The notes under the pieces were generated by a model. The model was not told where the DNA came from and searched no databases. It saw nothing but the letters and a program-made list of their open reading frames with translations. Both the position numbers and the translations under genes were made by a program. Below are positions 17,256-26,153 of a DNA stretch of 64,000 nt, piece after piece. The stretch is taken from assembly GCF_023631325.1 (NCBI RefSeq), contig NZ_JALQDG010000027.1, positions 1 through 64,000 on the forward strand. The letters are read 5' to 3'. Position 1 is the stretch's first letter, and the number at the start of each line of letters is the position of its first letter. Source of the stretch: Caballeronia sp. INDeC2 (GTDB lineage Bacteria; Pseudomonadota; Gammaproteobacteria; Burkholderiales; Burkholderiaceae).

Positions 17256-18305
17256 ATGGCACAAATCCGTCTCAAAAACGTCTCGAAGCGATGGTCGAAT
17301 TTCGTCGGCGTCGATAATTTCGATCTCACCATCGGGAACGAGGAGTTTCTCGTGCTGCTCGGGCCGTCTGGTTGCGGCAAGACCACGACCATGCGCATGA
17401 TCGCGGGTCTCGAGGACATCACCGAGGGCGAGATCTGGTTTGACGACCAACTCGTGAACCGGCTGGAGCCGAAGGACCGGGATATCTCGATGGTGTTTCA
17501 GAGCTACGGCCTATACCCGAACATGACCGTGTACGAGAACATCCGCTTCCCGCTCAAAGTGCGCAGGGTCGCGCCGGATCGCCATCACGAGATGGTGACG
17601 AACGCGGCGGCCATGGTTGAACTAAACGAACTTCTCGACCGGCGCCCGGCTGCACTCTCGGGCGGCCAGCGCCAGCGGGTTGCGCTTGGCCGTGCAATCG
17701 TGCGGCATCCGCGCGTGTTTCTGATGGACGAGCCGCTGTCGAATCTTGATGCGAAGCTGCGCGTGTCAACGCGCGCGCAGATCAAGAATCTCCAGCATCA
17801 GCTAAAGGTAACAACGATCTATGTGACGCACGATCAGATCGAAGCGATGACGATGGCTGACCGCGTCGTCGTGATGAACAGGGGCGTGATCCAGCAGGTT
17901 GGCACCCCCACGCAGATTTACGACCGTCCGGCCAACACTTTTGTCGCAAGCTTTATCGGCTCGCCGGCGATGAACCTTGTTGAGGGCGTAATTCATGGCG
18001 GCGTGTTCAGTGCGCCCGGGATCCGCATCGATGGCTTGCCCGCACAGGTGGCGGGCGAGATCACACTGGGCTTTCGCGCGGAAGACGCCAGGCTCGTCGC
18101 CGAGAAAGGCAATCTGACGGCCGACGTGTATTCGATGGAACTGCTCGGCGAAGCGACGATGGCGAGCTTTCGCATCGGCCATTCGCTAGTCTCTGTAAAG
18201 TCGTCGAAGAGTTACCGCGCTGAGATTGGCGATCGGTTGAGCGCTTCGGTACCGGCATCAATCTGCCATCTCTTCGACCGCAAGACGGGCAAGCGAATCG
18301 ACTGA
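17256..18305 (+). CDS. ABC transporter ATP-binding protein (MalK/UgpC type)
   Basis: 349 aa, normal for sugar-importer ATPases. Walker A is GPSGCGKTT (residues about 37-45), the Q-loop VFQSYGLYPNMTVYENI, the signature LSGGQRQRVALGRAI, Walker B VFLMDEPLSNLDAKL and the H-loop YVTHDQIEAMTMADR. A C-terminal TOBE/OB regulatory part follows (about 240-349). It energises the importer of the two permeases and binding protein; the four genes are tightly spaced and form one operon. Confidence 0.92.
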   Translation: MAQIRLKNVSKRWSNFVGVDNFDLTIGNEEFLVLLGPSGCGKTTTMRMIAGLEDITEGEIWFDDQLVNRLEPKDRDISMVFQSYGLYPNMTVYENIRFPLKVRRVAPDRHHEMVTNAAAMVELNELLDRRPAALSGGQRQRVALGRAIVRHPRVFLMDEPLSNLDAKLRVSTRAQIKNLQHQLKVTTIYVTHDQIEAMTMADRVVVMNRGVIQQVGTPTQIYDRPANTFVASFIGSPAMNLVEGVIHGGVFSAPGIRIDGLPAQVAGEITLGFRAEDARLVAEKGNLTADVYSMELLGEATMASFRIGHSLVSVKSSKSYRAEIGDRLSASVPASICHLFDRKTGKRID

Positions 18306-18376
18306 AACGCGTGGCAGCGCGCAAACGCAAATAACGGCCCCGCGAAGTCAGGTTGCATCAACTCATAGGATAACAA

Positions 18377-19348
18377 ATGAAAGTGACGGTTGAAGAGATG
18401 CTGCGCCGCACGGTTCGCTACGGCGAACTCGTACCGTGCCGCACGGCATTCATCGACGCCCATACGCCGGGATCGAACCAGAAAGAGAATTTCACGATCA
18501 TCGGGCGCGGCGTGTCCGAGAGCCCGGACCAGCACGTGCATCTCGCCGAAACGCCCGGCTTCAATATCGGCGCGGCGGGTCAGCCGCCCCGATGCCGCAA
18601 CTCGCTGCATGCGCACCGGACGGCCGAGGTGTTCTTCGTGCTTAAGGGTCGCTGGCGCTTCTTCTGGGGCCGTTGGGGAGACGCAGGCGAAGTAGTTCTC
18701 GAAGAAGGCGATGTCTTCGACATTCCGACCGGGATTTTTCGCGGCTTCGAGAATGTGGGCACGGACTACGGCATGATCATGTCGATGCTTGGCGGCGACG
18801 ACGCGGGTGGCGGTGTGGTCTGGGCGCCGCAGGTGATCGAGGAAGCCGCGCACCACGGTCTCGTGCTCGGCGCCGACGGTCGCTTATACGACACGAAGAA
18901 AGGGGAATCGCTGCCGGAGGGCATCGGCCCAATGCCGCTTCTAACTGACGAGGAGCTCACTGACTTTCCGGAGCCACCGACATCGTATGTGGTGCGCGAC
19001 TACGTCGCGCGCTATCGCGATCTGATTGCGCTCGCCAGGCGCGCTCCCGCGCAGGTAATCGGCGAGCATGGATTGTTGCGCGACCGTCCGGGCTTCGAAG
19101 TGGAATTGCTTGGTCGCGATTCTCTCGCGGGCTCGCCTCAGCGCACTGGACGCCATTCCGTGCTGATGACGATGCGCGGCCACTGGCGCCTTGTGTGGGC
19201 TGACGGCTCGATTGTGCTTGCTCCCGGCGACACCTGCGCCGTACCCCCCGGGCTCGAATACACGCTCGCGCCGAGCATGTCGGGTGAGGCGAGCCTGTAC
19301 CGCATCACCAATACAGGAGACGCAGCGGGGCCGACCTGGCGCAGTTGA
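18377..19348 (+). CDS. bicupin protein
   Basis: 323 aa. The first cupin (about residues 60-145) has the metal motif HAHRTAEVFFVLKG and GDVFDIPTGIFRGFENVG. A second cupin (about 225-310) has RTGRHSVLMTMRGHWRLVWA and PGDTCAVPPGLEYTL, but with fewer metal ligands, so only the first may be catalytic. Such bicupins act as isomerases, dioxygenases or sugar-acid lyases; no function can be fixed. It is 71 bp after the ABC ATPase gene and probably the last gene of the operon that starts at 12637. Confidence 0.75.
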   Translation: MKVTVEEMLRRTVRYGELVPCRTAFIDAHTPGSNQKENFTIIGRGVSESPDQHVHLAETPGFNIGAAGQPPRCRNSLHAHRTAEVFFVLKGRWRFFWGRWGDAGEVVLEEGDVFDIPTGIFRGFENVGTDYGMIMSMLGGDDAGGGVVWAPQVIEEAAHHGLVLGADGRLYDTKKGESLPEGIGPMPLLTDEELTDFPEPPTSYVVRDYVARYRDLIALARRAPAQVIGEHGLLRDRPGFEVELLGRDSLAGSPQRTGRHSVLMTMRGHWRLVWADGSIVLAPGDTCAVPPGLEYTLAPSMSGEASLYRITNTGDAAGPTWRS

Positions 19349-19423
19349 CCCATATGCGCGGCCGCCTCGCGTGCTGTTCCACACCCGCGCCGCGCTGAGC
19401 CCATTACCTTGGCGTCCCGCCGT

Positions 19424-20236
19424 TCAGGCGGCGTTCTTGCGTTCGAGCGCGGCGACAATTACTTCGACGCCCGCCACGGCCAGCGCACCGGCGAGCGCCG
19501 CGTCGGGAAGCTCGTTGACAACGAGTCGGTCGATTCGGTCAAGTGTACAGACCTGAAAGAGCGCGGTGCGATTCAGTTTCGTAGCATCGGCGACGACCGT
19601 AACGCGCTTGGCCTGCGCGATCATGGCACGCGCGATTTCCGCTTCGCGCAGCTCGTAATCCATCACGCCGCTCGGGTCGATCGCTCCTACCGTGATGACG
19701 GCATCGCGGGCGTGAAACTGCGAAATCTGCTCGACTGCAAGCTGTCCCACGTTCTCGGAGGCTTCGTCGACATACTCGCCGCCGATCAGAAATACGCGAT
19801 GAGCTTCGCCGCCGCGCGCCATTGTCTGCGTGATCGCGAGCGAGTTCGTGACGACTGTCATCGCCGGGCGCGCGGCCAGTTCCTGGGCGAAAGCGAGCGT
19901 CGTCGTGCCGGTGTCGATGAAGAGCGTGTCGTCGCGGTCGAAGAGCGCAGCTGCGCAGCGGGCGACCGCGCGTTTTTCCTCGTCCTGTTCGAGCAGACGC
20001 GAACGAAACGCACCTTCGGTCTGCCGGTCGAGCAGCGTCGCGCCGCCGTGATATTTGCGTAACTGGCCGCGCAGCGAAAGTTCGGTGAGGTCGCGGCGGA
20101 TGGTTTCGCGAGAGGTGCCGAGATGCTCGGAAAGAAAGTCGACGGTGACTTTCTTATGTTGGCGTAGCAGTTCGAGAATGGTCGTGTGTCGTAGTTGTGG
20201 TTTCATCGATGGCGTCCGAGGAGGAAGGCTCGACAT
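19424..20236 (-). CDS. DeoR/GlpR-family transcriptional repressor
   Basis: 270 aa; the start may instead be the Met at 20206 (MKPQLRHTTILELLRQ), which fits the family better. The DeoR-type helix-turn-helix is FLSEHLGTSRETIRRDLTEL. The sensor domain is the DeoR C-terminal fold: DTLFIDTGTTTLAFAQELA, VTNSLAITQTMA, LIGGEYVDEASENVGQLAVE and VADATKLNRTALFQVC. These bind phosphorylated sugars or polyol phosphates and release DNA. It is divergent from the flavin dehydrogenase-kinase operon, and the spacer carries a clean double half-site. It is my candidate for the repressor acting at all four TTCGGKCATT sites. Confidence 0.9.
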   Translation of the reverse strand: MSSLPPRTPSMKPQLRHTTILELLRQHKKVTVDFLSEHLGTSRETIRRDLTELSLRGQLRKYHGGATLLDRQTEGAFRSRLLEQDEEKRAVARCAAALFDRDDTLFIDTGTTTLAFAQELAARPAMTVVTNSLAITQTMARGGEAHRVFLIGGEYVDEASENVGQLAVEQISQFHARDAVITVGAIDPSGVMDYELREAEIARAMIAQAKRVTVVADATKLNRTALFQVCTLDRIDRLVVNELPDAALAGALAVAGVEVIVAALERKNAA

Positions 20237-20373
20237 GCTGTGGCGTCAACGCGCGGCATGCCCCATGCCGACCCAGATGGAACGAAATCGTGCGTCAGCG
20301 TCTCATTCACGTCAAGCGAAGATGGGTAAAAAAGGCAAAAACCCACTGAATCACTCGAAATAGACGGCCTATA

Positions 20374-20411
20374 TTGACTGTTCGGGCATTTGTATATAAC
20401 ATTCGGTCATT
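20374..20411 (+). promoter_or_regulatory. promoter and DeoR-type operator of the dehydrogenase-kinase operon
   Basis: TTGACT (20374-20379) is followed by TATAAC (15-bp gap) or TAACAT (17-bp gap). TTCGGGCATT (20381-20390) fills the spacer and TTCGGTCATT (20402-20411) lies just after the -10, a direct repeat with a 21-bp period. This is the best-formed copy of the motif, next to the DeoR gene itself, and its position implies steric repression. Confidence 0.65.
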
Positions 20412-20434
20412 GTACTTTGCGAATCGGTGACGCA

Positions 20435-21829
20435 ATGAGTCCAGACGAGGGCGAGAACTTTGATGTTGCGGTGGTGGGAGCAGGCGTCGTCGGCTGTGCA
20501 GTCGCGCGCCGTTTCGCGCTCGCGGGCGCACGCGTGCTTGTGCTCGAGAGGGGCGCGGACCTCCTTTCCGGGGCAAGCAAGGCGAACAGTGCGATTCTCC
20601 ATACGGGTTTTGACGCACCGCCTGGCAGCCTGGAAGTGGCGTGTATGAAGGCGGGCTACGAGGAATATCTGGGGATCGCGCAGCGCATGAACTTGCCGTT
20701 GCTTGAAACGGGCGCGCTTGTCGCGGCCTGGAGTGACGAGGAGCTCGCGCGGCTCGATGCGATTGTTGAGCAGGCCCACAAGAATGGCGTGATGGACGTG
20801 CGCCGCATCGAGCGCGGTGACATGCTTGCACGTGAACCTGGCTTGTCGCCGGAGGTGCGCGGCGGCGTGCTGGTGCCGCGCGAGCACGTAATCGATCCGT
20901 GGAGTGCGCCACTGGCGTATCTGACGCAGGCGATCGAGCATGGCACGCGCGTGTTGTTCGGTGCGCAACTTACAGGCGCGCGCCGCGACGGCGGCGTCTG
21001 GCAAGTCGAAACGAGCAAGGGCCGCTGGCGCGCCGCGTTCGTCATCAACTGCGCCGGCCTGTTTGGGGATCACGTCGAACGCGCACTGCTCGGTAGCAGT
21101 GAATTCACGATCCGGCCACGTAAGGGGCAGTTTGTTGTGTTCGATAAGGCCTCGTCGCGCTGCATTCGCAGTATCCTGCTACCCGTGCCGACCGAGCGCA
21201 CCAAGGGCATCGTGATCACGCGCACTGCGTTCGGCAACGTGCTCGTCGGGCCCACAGCAGAGGAGCAGGACGACAGGACACGGACGAACGTCGATCACGA
21301 TACGCTTGCGCGACTCATCGCGAGCGCCGTGGAGCGTGTGCCGGCGCTCGAAGGCATGCCTGTTACCGCTATCTATGCAGGACTGCGCCCCGCGACCGAG
21401 CTCAAGGAATACCGCATTCGCATCGAGCGGGAGCGCGGTTATCTGGCGGTCGGCGGTATTCGCTCCACGGGATTGACTGCCGCGCTCGGCATTGCGCGGC
21501 ACGTACTTGCGCTCTATGAAGGTGGCGAACCCCAGGCCGAGCTCGAGGCTCGTAGCTGGCCCCGTATGCCGAACCTTGCGGAGCACCGGCTGCGAGACTG
21601 GCAACTGCCGGGCGACAACGAAATTGTCTGCCACTGCGAGCTCGTCACGCGCCGTGAAATCGAAGCCGCACTCAGCAGTACGATTCCACCCGGTGATTTC
21701 GGCGGGCTAAAGCGGCGCACGCGCGCCTGCATGGGACGCTGCCAGGGATTCTACTGCGGCGCGCGCATCGCCGAGCTGACGAGTGCGCGGCTCGCCGCCC
21801 CGCTCGCCTTGGGGGACTGCCATGAATAA
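20435..21829 (+). CDS. FAD-dependent oxidoreductase, GlpA-like with BFD-type [2Fe-2S] domain
   Basis: 464 aa. The N-terminal DAO/FAD domain has the dinucleotide motif VAVVGAGVVGCAVARRFALA (residues about 10-29) and SGASKANSAILHTGF. The family strand VINCAGLFGDHV and GGIRSTGLTAALGIA follow. The C-terminal approximately 90 residues form a BFD-like iron-sulfur domain with CHCELVTRREIE and CMGRCQGFYCG (four Cys). This is the layout of GlpA, the catalytic subunit of anaerobic glycerol-3-phosphate dehydrogenase. The next gene starts inside its 3' end (8-bp overlap) and encodes a second flavoprotein. With the GlpK-like kinase it suggests oxidation of a phosphorylated polyol. Confidence 0.85.
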   Translation: MSPDEGENFDVAVVGAGVVGCAVARRFALAGARVLVLERGADLLSGASKANSAILHTGFDAPPGSLEVACMKAGYEEYLGIAQRMNLPLLETGALVAAWSDEELARLDAIVEQAHKNGVMDVRRIERGDMLAREPGLSPEVRGGVLVPREHVIDPWSAPLAYLTQAIEHGTRVLFGAQLTGARRDGGVWQVETSKGRWRAAFVINCAGLFGDHVERALLGSSEFTIRPRKGQFVVFDKASSRCIRSILLPVPTERTKGIVITRTAFGNVLVGPTAEEQDDRTRTNVDHDTLARLIASAVERVPALEGMPVTAIYAGLRPATELKEYRIRIERERGYLAVGGIRSTGLTAALGIARHVLALYEGGEPQAELEARSWPRMPNLAEHRLRDWQLPGDNEIVCHCELVTRREIEAALSSTIPPGDFGGLKRRTRACMGRCQGFYCGARIAELTSARLAAPLALGDCHE

Positions 21830-23066
21830 GCGGTTCGATAGCGACGTGCTCGTCATCGGCGGGGGCCCGGCCGGCATCGCTGCCGCCGTGGAATTGCGTC
21901 GCTGCGGCGTCGCCTCTGTGACGCTGCTCGAACGCGAGCCCGAACTCGGCGGCGTGCCGCGTCATTGCGGGCACCCACCTTTCGGCATGCGCGAATTCGG
22001 TCGCGTGTACAGTGGCCCTGCCTATGCGGCTCGTCTCGCAAAGCTTGCGGAGTGCCAAGGGGTGCAGATCCGCACCGGTGTCACCGTCACGCAGCTAGAG
22101 CCAAATGGCACAGTGCGTATTGTCGATGCGTCGGGGATGGCGACGCTTTCCGCCGCGCGCGTGCTGCTCGCGACCGGCGTGCGAGAATCGCCGCGCTCGG
22201 CCCGGCTCGTTTCCGGCGATCGACCAATTGGCGTGCTCAATACGGGCGCACTGCAGTCATTCGTATATTTGCGCCGCCTGATGCCTTTCCGGCGGCCTTT
22301 GATTGTCGGCACGGAACTCGTCGCAGTTTCGGCCGTGCTTACCTGCCTGAAGGCTGGTATCCGTCCCGTCGGGATAATCGAGGCCTCTGCGCGCCCGACG
22401 ACGCGGCGCTTGTTCATGGCCTTGCCCAGGCTGTGCCGCGTGCCGGTCTGGTACAGCACACAGCTTGAGGAGATCGTGGGCACGAATCGCGTGGAAGCGG
22501 CTCGGCTGCGTGACCAGGGCGGCGCGCTGCGTGCGGTCGATTGCGACGGCATTCTCTTCACTGGACAATTCATTCCGGAAGCGACGCTCGTGCGTGGCAG
22601 CCATCTGATGCTCGACAGCGGCACGGCCGGCCCGGTCGTCGATCAGTACGGGCGCTGCTCGGACCCGGCCTACTTCGCGGCGGGCAATCTGCTGCGACCT
22701 GTGGAGACAGCCGGTTGGTCGTTCCGTGAGGGGCGGCGTATCGGCGCGACGATTGCAGAGGACTTGCAAGGCGGTCTCGCGGCGACGCCGAAGGGCGCGA
22801 CGCTGAGTGTTGAGCGCGGCGATAACGTGAAGCTGGTGATGCCTCAGCGGCTCGCTCTGCCGCTCGCGGATTCGGGGCTTGGCATGCTTCAGATTCGAGT
22901 AACGCATCCCGTCGATGGCGTACTTGAGGTCAGTGCAGGCGGACGTGTCGTCTGGCAGCAGTCGGTGAACGCGCTGCCCGAAAGGCGCATGTTAGTACCG
23001 CTCGGCCGCCTCGGCATGCAGCCGGGGAACGACACCTTGCGCGTTGCCGTGCGGACGCGTCCATGA
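21822..23066 (+). CDS. NAD(P)/FAD-dependent oxidoreductase with extra C-terminal beta domain
   Basis: 414 aa. The start ATG overlaps the upstream stop, so translation is coupled. A pyridine-nucleotide-disulfide-like fold is shown by VLVIGGGPAGIAAAVELRR (FAD), LLATGVRESPRSARLVSG, and the late FAD contact PAYFAAGNLLRPVETAGWS. It resembles the alpha subunits of HcnB/opine-oxidase type enzymes and GlpB in partnering a GlpA/BFD-type subunit. After about residue 320 a Val-rich stretch (VKLVMPQRLALPL ... GGRVVWQQSVNALPERR) looks like a small beta-sandwich not normally present. Substrate unknown. Confidence 0.8.
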   Translation: MNKRFDSDVLVIGGGPAGIAAAVELRRCGVASVTLLEREPELGGVPRHCGHPPFGMREFGRVYSGPAYAARLAKLAECQGVQIRTGVTVTQLEPNGTVRIVDASGMATLSAARVLLATGVRESPRSARLVSGDRPIGVLNTGALQSFVYLRRLMPFRRPLIVGTELVAVSAVLTCLKAGIRPVGIIEASARPTTRRLFMALPRLCRVPVWYSTQLEEIVGTNRVEAARLRDQGGALRAVDCDGILFTGQFIPEATLVRGSHLMLDSGTAGPVVDQYGRCSDPAYFAAGNLLRPVETAGWSFREGRRIGATIAEDLQGGLAATPKGATLSVERGDNVKLVMPQRLALPLADSGLGMLQIRVTHPVDGVLEVSAGGRVVWQQSVNALPERRMLVPLGRLGMQPGNDTLRVAVRTRP

Positions 23067-23118
23067 AGGAACGTCCGTGTAAGACGCGTGGACGAAACGA
23101 TGGAGGCGGAACAAAAGC

Positions 23119-24537
23119 ATGAAGCGAGTAGCAGCGATTGATCAGGGGACGACGAGCACGCGCGTGCTGGTAGTTAGTGAGGATGGCACGATGTCGATCG
23201 CGCACGCGGTCCGTCACGCCCAGCATCACCGCCAGCCCAGTTGGGCGGAGCACGACCCGCAAGAACTACTTGCCAACGTCGAAGCGTGCATTGCGGCGGC
23301 AGGCGAGGTGGACGCGATAGGCATCGATAATCAGGGCGAAAGCTGCCTCGCGTGGGACGCGGTCACAAAGGCCCCGTTATCCGACGTAATTGTTTGGCAG
23401 GACCGACGTACCGCCGAGCGAATCGAGGTGCTGCGGGCGGAGGGCGCCGAGGCACTCACGCTAGAACGTGCGGGCCTGCCGCTCGACGCCTATTTCTCGG
23501 CCACGAAGCTCGGCTGGCTGGTTGAGCATCAGCCTGGCGTCCGCGCGGCGCTGGTTGCCGGACGGCTGCGCCTCGGCACGACCGACGCGTGGTTCCTCGA
23601 TCGCCTGACAGGACGCTTCGTCACCGATACGACCACTGCGTCGCGTACGTCCTTGATGGACCTCGCGAGCGGAAGGTGGGATCAGGACCTGTGCGACTTG
23701 TTCGGCGTACCGATCGAGGCGCTGCCTGAGATTCGCGAAAGCGTCGGCGATTTCGGCTTCATCGGTCGTTCGCGCGTCAGCGCCTCGATTGTCGACCAAC
23801 AGGCAGCGCTCTATGGACACGGTTGCCGCGTGCAAGGCGACGCAAAGATCACCTTTGGCACCGGCGCGTTCGCGCTCGCACTTACGGGCGCGTCTGTCGT
23901 GCGTGCGCCGGAGCAGGGCTTGCTGCCAACGGTTGCGTGGCATCTCGGCGGCACGCGTACCTATGCGGTCGATGGTGGCGTCTATGACGCCAGTTCGGCC
24001 GTCGAGTGGGCTTCGCGTCTTGGGCTTTTCGGCGATACGTCGGAGATTGCCGATTTCGCTGCGCCCTCTGCGATCGCGCGTGGGCTTGCGTTCGTACCCG
24101 CGCTCTCGGGGCTCGCTTGTCCACATTGGGACCGCAGCGCCGGGGCGATGTGGCTTGGCATGCATGCTTCGACGCAGCGCTTGGATCTCTGCCAGGCCCT
24201 GCTCGAAGGGGTCGCGCTTAGCGCGGCCGAGGTGATCGAGGCGATGCGCGCGCACGTAGGCGTAGCGGATCGGCTCTCGGTGGACGGCGGCCTTACGCAG
24301 AACCGCTATTTCGTGCAGTTTCTTGCCGACATGCTGGAGCGCCCCGTCGTGACGCAGCGGTTTCACGAGCTGACTGCATACGGTTGCGCTTCGCTTGCCG
24401 CGCTTGGCGCGGGCATCGAACTGCCGCCCCGTGAGTGCGACGTGACCGTATATGAGCCGAGTCGGAACGGGGCGTTCGTCGGCGAGGCAAAGGCCCGCTT
24501 TGCCGATGCGGTCGCGCGCGCTCGGCGCTGGCATTAA
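23119..24537 (+). CDS. FGGY-family kinase, glycerol kinase-like
   Basis: 472 aa; GlpK-like throughout. The phosphate-binding loop is AAIDQGTTSTRVLVV. Other family blocks are VIVWQDRRTAERIE, LPLDAYFSATKLGWLVEH, GTTDAWFLDRLTG, TTTASRTSLMDLASGRWD, VDQQAALYGHGC, ITFGTGAFAL and SVDGGLTQNRYFVQFLADML. Relative to E. coli GlpK, the Glu, Tyr and Asp that touch glycerol are retained (NQGES, DAYFS, VDQQ) but the Arg of NQRET is Gly. It is shorter than GlpK (about 500 aa). This predicts ATP-dependent phosphorylation of a polyol that is not simply glycerol. It follows the two flavoprotein genes by 52 bp. Confidence 0.85.
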   Translation: MKRVAAIDQGTTSTRVLVVSEDGTMSIAHAVRHAQHHRQPSWAEHDPQELLANVEACIAAAGEVDAIGIDNQGESCLAWDAVTKAPLSDVIVWQDRRTAERIEVLRAEGAEALTLERAGLPLDAYFSATKLGWLVEHQPGVRAALVAGRLRLGTTDAWFLDRLTGRFVTDTTTASRTSLMDLASGRWDQDLCDLFGVPIEALPEIRESVGDFGFIGRSRVSASIVDQQAALYGHGCRVQGDAKITFGTGAFALALTGASVVRAPEQGLLPTVAWHLGGTRTYAVDGGVYDASSAVEWASRLGLFGDTSEIADFAAPSAIARGLAFVPALSGLACPHWDRSAGAMWLGMHASTQRLDLCQALLEGVALSAAEVIEAMRAHVGVADRLSVDGGLTQNRYFVQFLADMLERPVVTQRFHELTAYGCASLAALGAGIELPPRECDVTVYEPSRNGAFVGEAKARFADAVARARRWH

Positions 24538-24548
24538 CCGGGAAGGTG

Positions 24549-25310
24549 TCAACAGGGTGCCGCAGCGGCATCGACGCGTGCAAGCCACGCCTCCACAGAA
24601 ACGGCCAACTCGGCAGGCGCTTCGAGCGGCACGAAATGGCCGGCGGTGTCGCACACGCGCCATTCCGAGTCACGCAGTCCGGCGGACATCTCGCTCTGTC
24701 GGTCGGCAGGATTAATGACATCGTGGCGCCCGCTGACGATGAGCGAAGGCATGCGCATGGCGGCGAGGCGCGGACGACTATCGGCGCGCGCGATCGCAAT
24801 TTCGGTTTGCGCGTCGAACATGTCGAGGCCCACGCGCTCGGCCATTGCGACGATGTACGCGGCCAGCGCGTCGTCGCAAAGCCGCGAAGGAGCAACATAC
24901 TGCGTCCAAAGCATTTCGCGTACGTAGTTGCCAAGCCCACTCTCGCGCGCGGCTTTGACGGCCGCACGGCGATGCTGCGCGTTGCCGGCCACATCTGGCC
25001 TCGCATTGGTCGCGACGAGCGCGAGGCCAAGGACGCGTTCGGGCGCCGCATGCGCGAGTTCAAGCGCTACGAGGCCGCCCAGCGAAAACCCGAGCACAGC
25101 AAAACGCGAGGGCAGGCGTTGCAACAGCGAGTGGGCCGCCTCCCGCACGGTGCGTTCGCCCGCATAGGACTGCGCTGCCGCGCGTGCACGTAGTTTGGGC
25201 CGCGCTTCAAGCATCGGCTCCCAAAGTGCGTCGTCGCAGAGGGTGCCGGGCAGTAGCACAAGTGCAGGGTGCGCTGCGCACGACGCCATATTGTCGCGTG
25301 CAGTGCTCAT
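24549..25310 (-). CDS. alpha/beta hydrolase
   Basis: 253 aa. The oxyanion region is LLPGTLCDDALWEPML, the nucleophile elbow GFSLGGLVALELAH (Ser about 95), the acid in VSGRHDVINPADRQ and the His in AGHFVPLEAP. LPGTLCDDALW is typical of a proteobacterial subgroup near 3-oxoadipate enol-lactonase-like hydrolases. It is translationally coupled (ATGA overlap at 25307-25310) to the aldolase gene upstream of it, so both act in the same pathway, perhaps opening a lactone or ester. It converges on the kinase gene. Confidence 0.85.
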   Translation of the reverse strand: MSTARDNMASCAAHPALVLLPGTLCDDALWEPMLEARPKLRARAAAQSYAGERTVREAAHSLLQRLPSRFAVLGFSLGGLVALELAHAAPERVLGLALVATNARPDVAGNAQHRRAAVKAARESGLGNYVREMLWTQYVAPSRLCDDALAAYIVAMAERVGLDMFDAQTEIAIARADSRPRLAAMRMPSLIVSGRHDVINPADRQSEMSAGLRDSEWRVCDTAGHFVPLEAPAELAVSVEAWLARVDAAAAPC

Positions 25311-26092
25311 GAGTATCTTGCGTGTTGTGTCTTACCTGTCGCCGCTTCGCGGAACGCACGCGTGATGAGGCTCGTCGTGACGTTCGCGAAATAGCGCGCC
25401 CCGAGTGCAGCGTACCGGTCCTCTTCTTCCGGTGTTAGTGCCACGATACCCGCGCACTTGCCCGCGTCGACGATTCCAGCGAGTGCGGACTCAATTGCCT
25501 CGCGCACTTCGGGAGCCTGCCAGTCGCCGCCGTGGCCCATAACGTGCGAGAGATCATTCGGGCCGACGAACACCCCGTCCACGCCTTCCACACTCGCAAT
25601 AGCTCTTGCGTTCGCGACGCCGAGCGGTGTTTCAACCATCGCCACGAGCGCGATTCCCGCGTTGCTGCGCTCAACGTGGGTGCTACCGCCGAAAGCACCG
25701 TAGCCCGCCGCGCGCGGGCTGAACGCGCACCCGCGTGTGCCAAGGGGCGGATAGCGCACCGCCGCCGCGAGGCGGCGTGCCTGCTCGACGGACTCGACCA
25801 TCGGAATCTGCACCGCGCCGACTCCCATGTCGAGCAAACGCGGCAGATCTCGTTCGAAGCAACGTACGACGGGCGTGATGCCACTCGCACGCGCGGCGCG
25901 CAGCATGTGCTCGGTCGTGCCGTAATCGGCACTGCCGTGCTCGTTATCGATGATTACGAAATCGAAGCCGGCGTAGCCACACATCTCGATAATTGCCGGA
26001 CTCGGCAAGGCATTGAATACGCCGCGCATGCGCGGCCCGGCAGCAAGTCGCTTGCGAAGGCTAAAATCGGGGGGCAGCGTGCGGGTCGTCAT
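25307..26092 (-). CDS. HpcH/HpaI-family aldolase
   Basis: 261 aa from the ATG at 26092; a TTG at 26104 is the alternative start. The family's active-site segments are visible: GVFNALPSPAIIEMCGYAGF, DFVIIDNEHGSADY (His base), PVVRCFERDL, GAVQIPMVESVEQAR (Glu, metal), GTRGCAFSPRAAGYG and VFVGPNDLSHVMG (Asp). These class II aldolases split or form 2-keto-3-deoxy acids, releasing pyruvate and an aldehyde, with a divalent metal. It sits between the SDR and the alpha/beta hydrolase on the minus strand as the middle gene of an operon, and points to a keto-acid intermediate in the pathway. Confidence 0.88.
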   Translation of the reverse strand: MTTRTLPPDFSLRKRLAAGPRMRGVFNALPSPAIIEMCGYAGFDFVIIDNEHGSADYGTTEHMLRAARASGITPVVRCFERDLPRLLDMGVGAVQIPMVESVEQARRLAAAVRYPPLGTRGCAFSPRAAGYGAFGGSTHVERSNAGIALVAMVETPLGVANARAIASVEGVDGVFVGPNDLSHVMGHGGDWQAPEVREAIESALAGIVDAGKCAGIVALTPEEEDRYAALGARYFANVTTSLITRAFREAATGKTQHARYS

Positions 26093-26153
26093 GGTCGGAT
26101 CCAATTGAATATCGGTGTTGCGCGGCGCGTGGCTTCGCTCATCGCGGGAGCGC

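Noticed and set aside
23461..24663. 400-aa frame antisense to the FGGY kinase
   Set aside because: No motif; the kinase on the plus strand explains the sequence.
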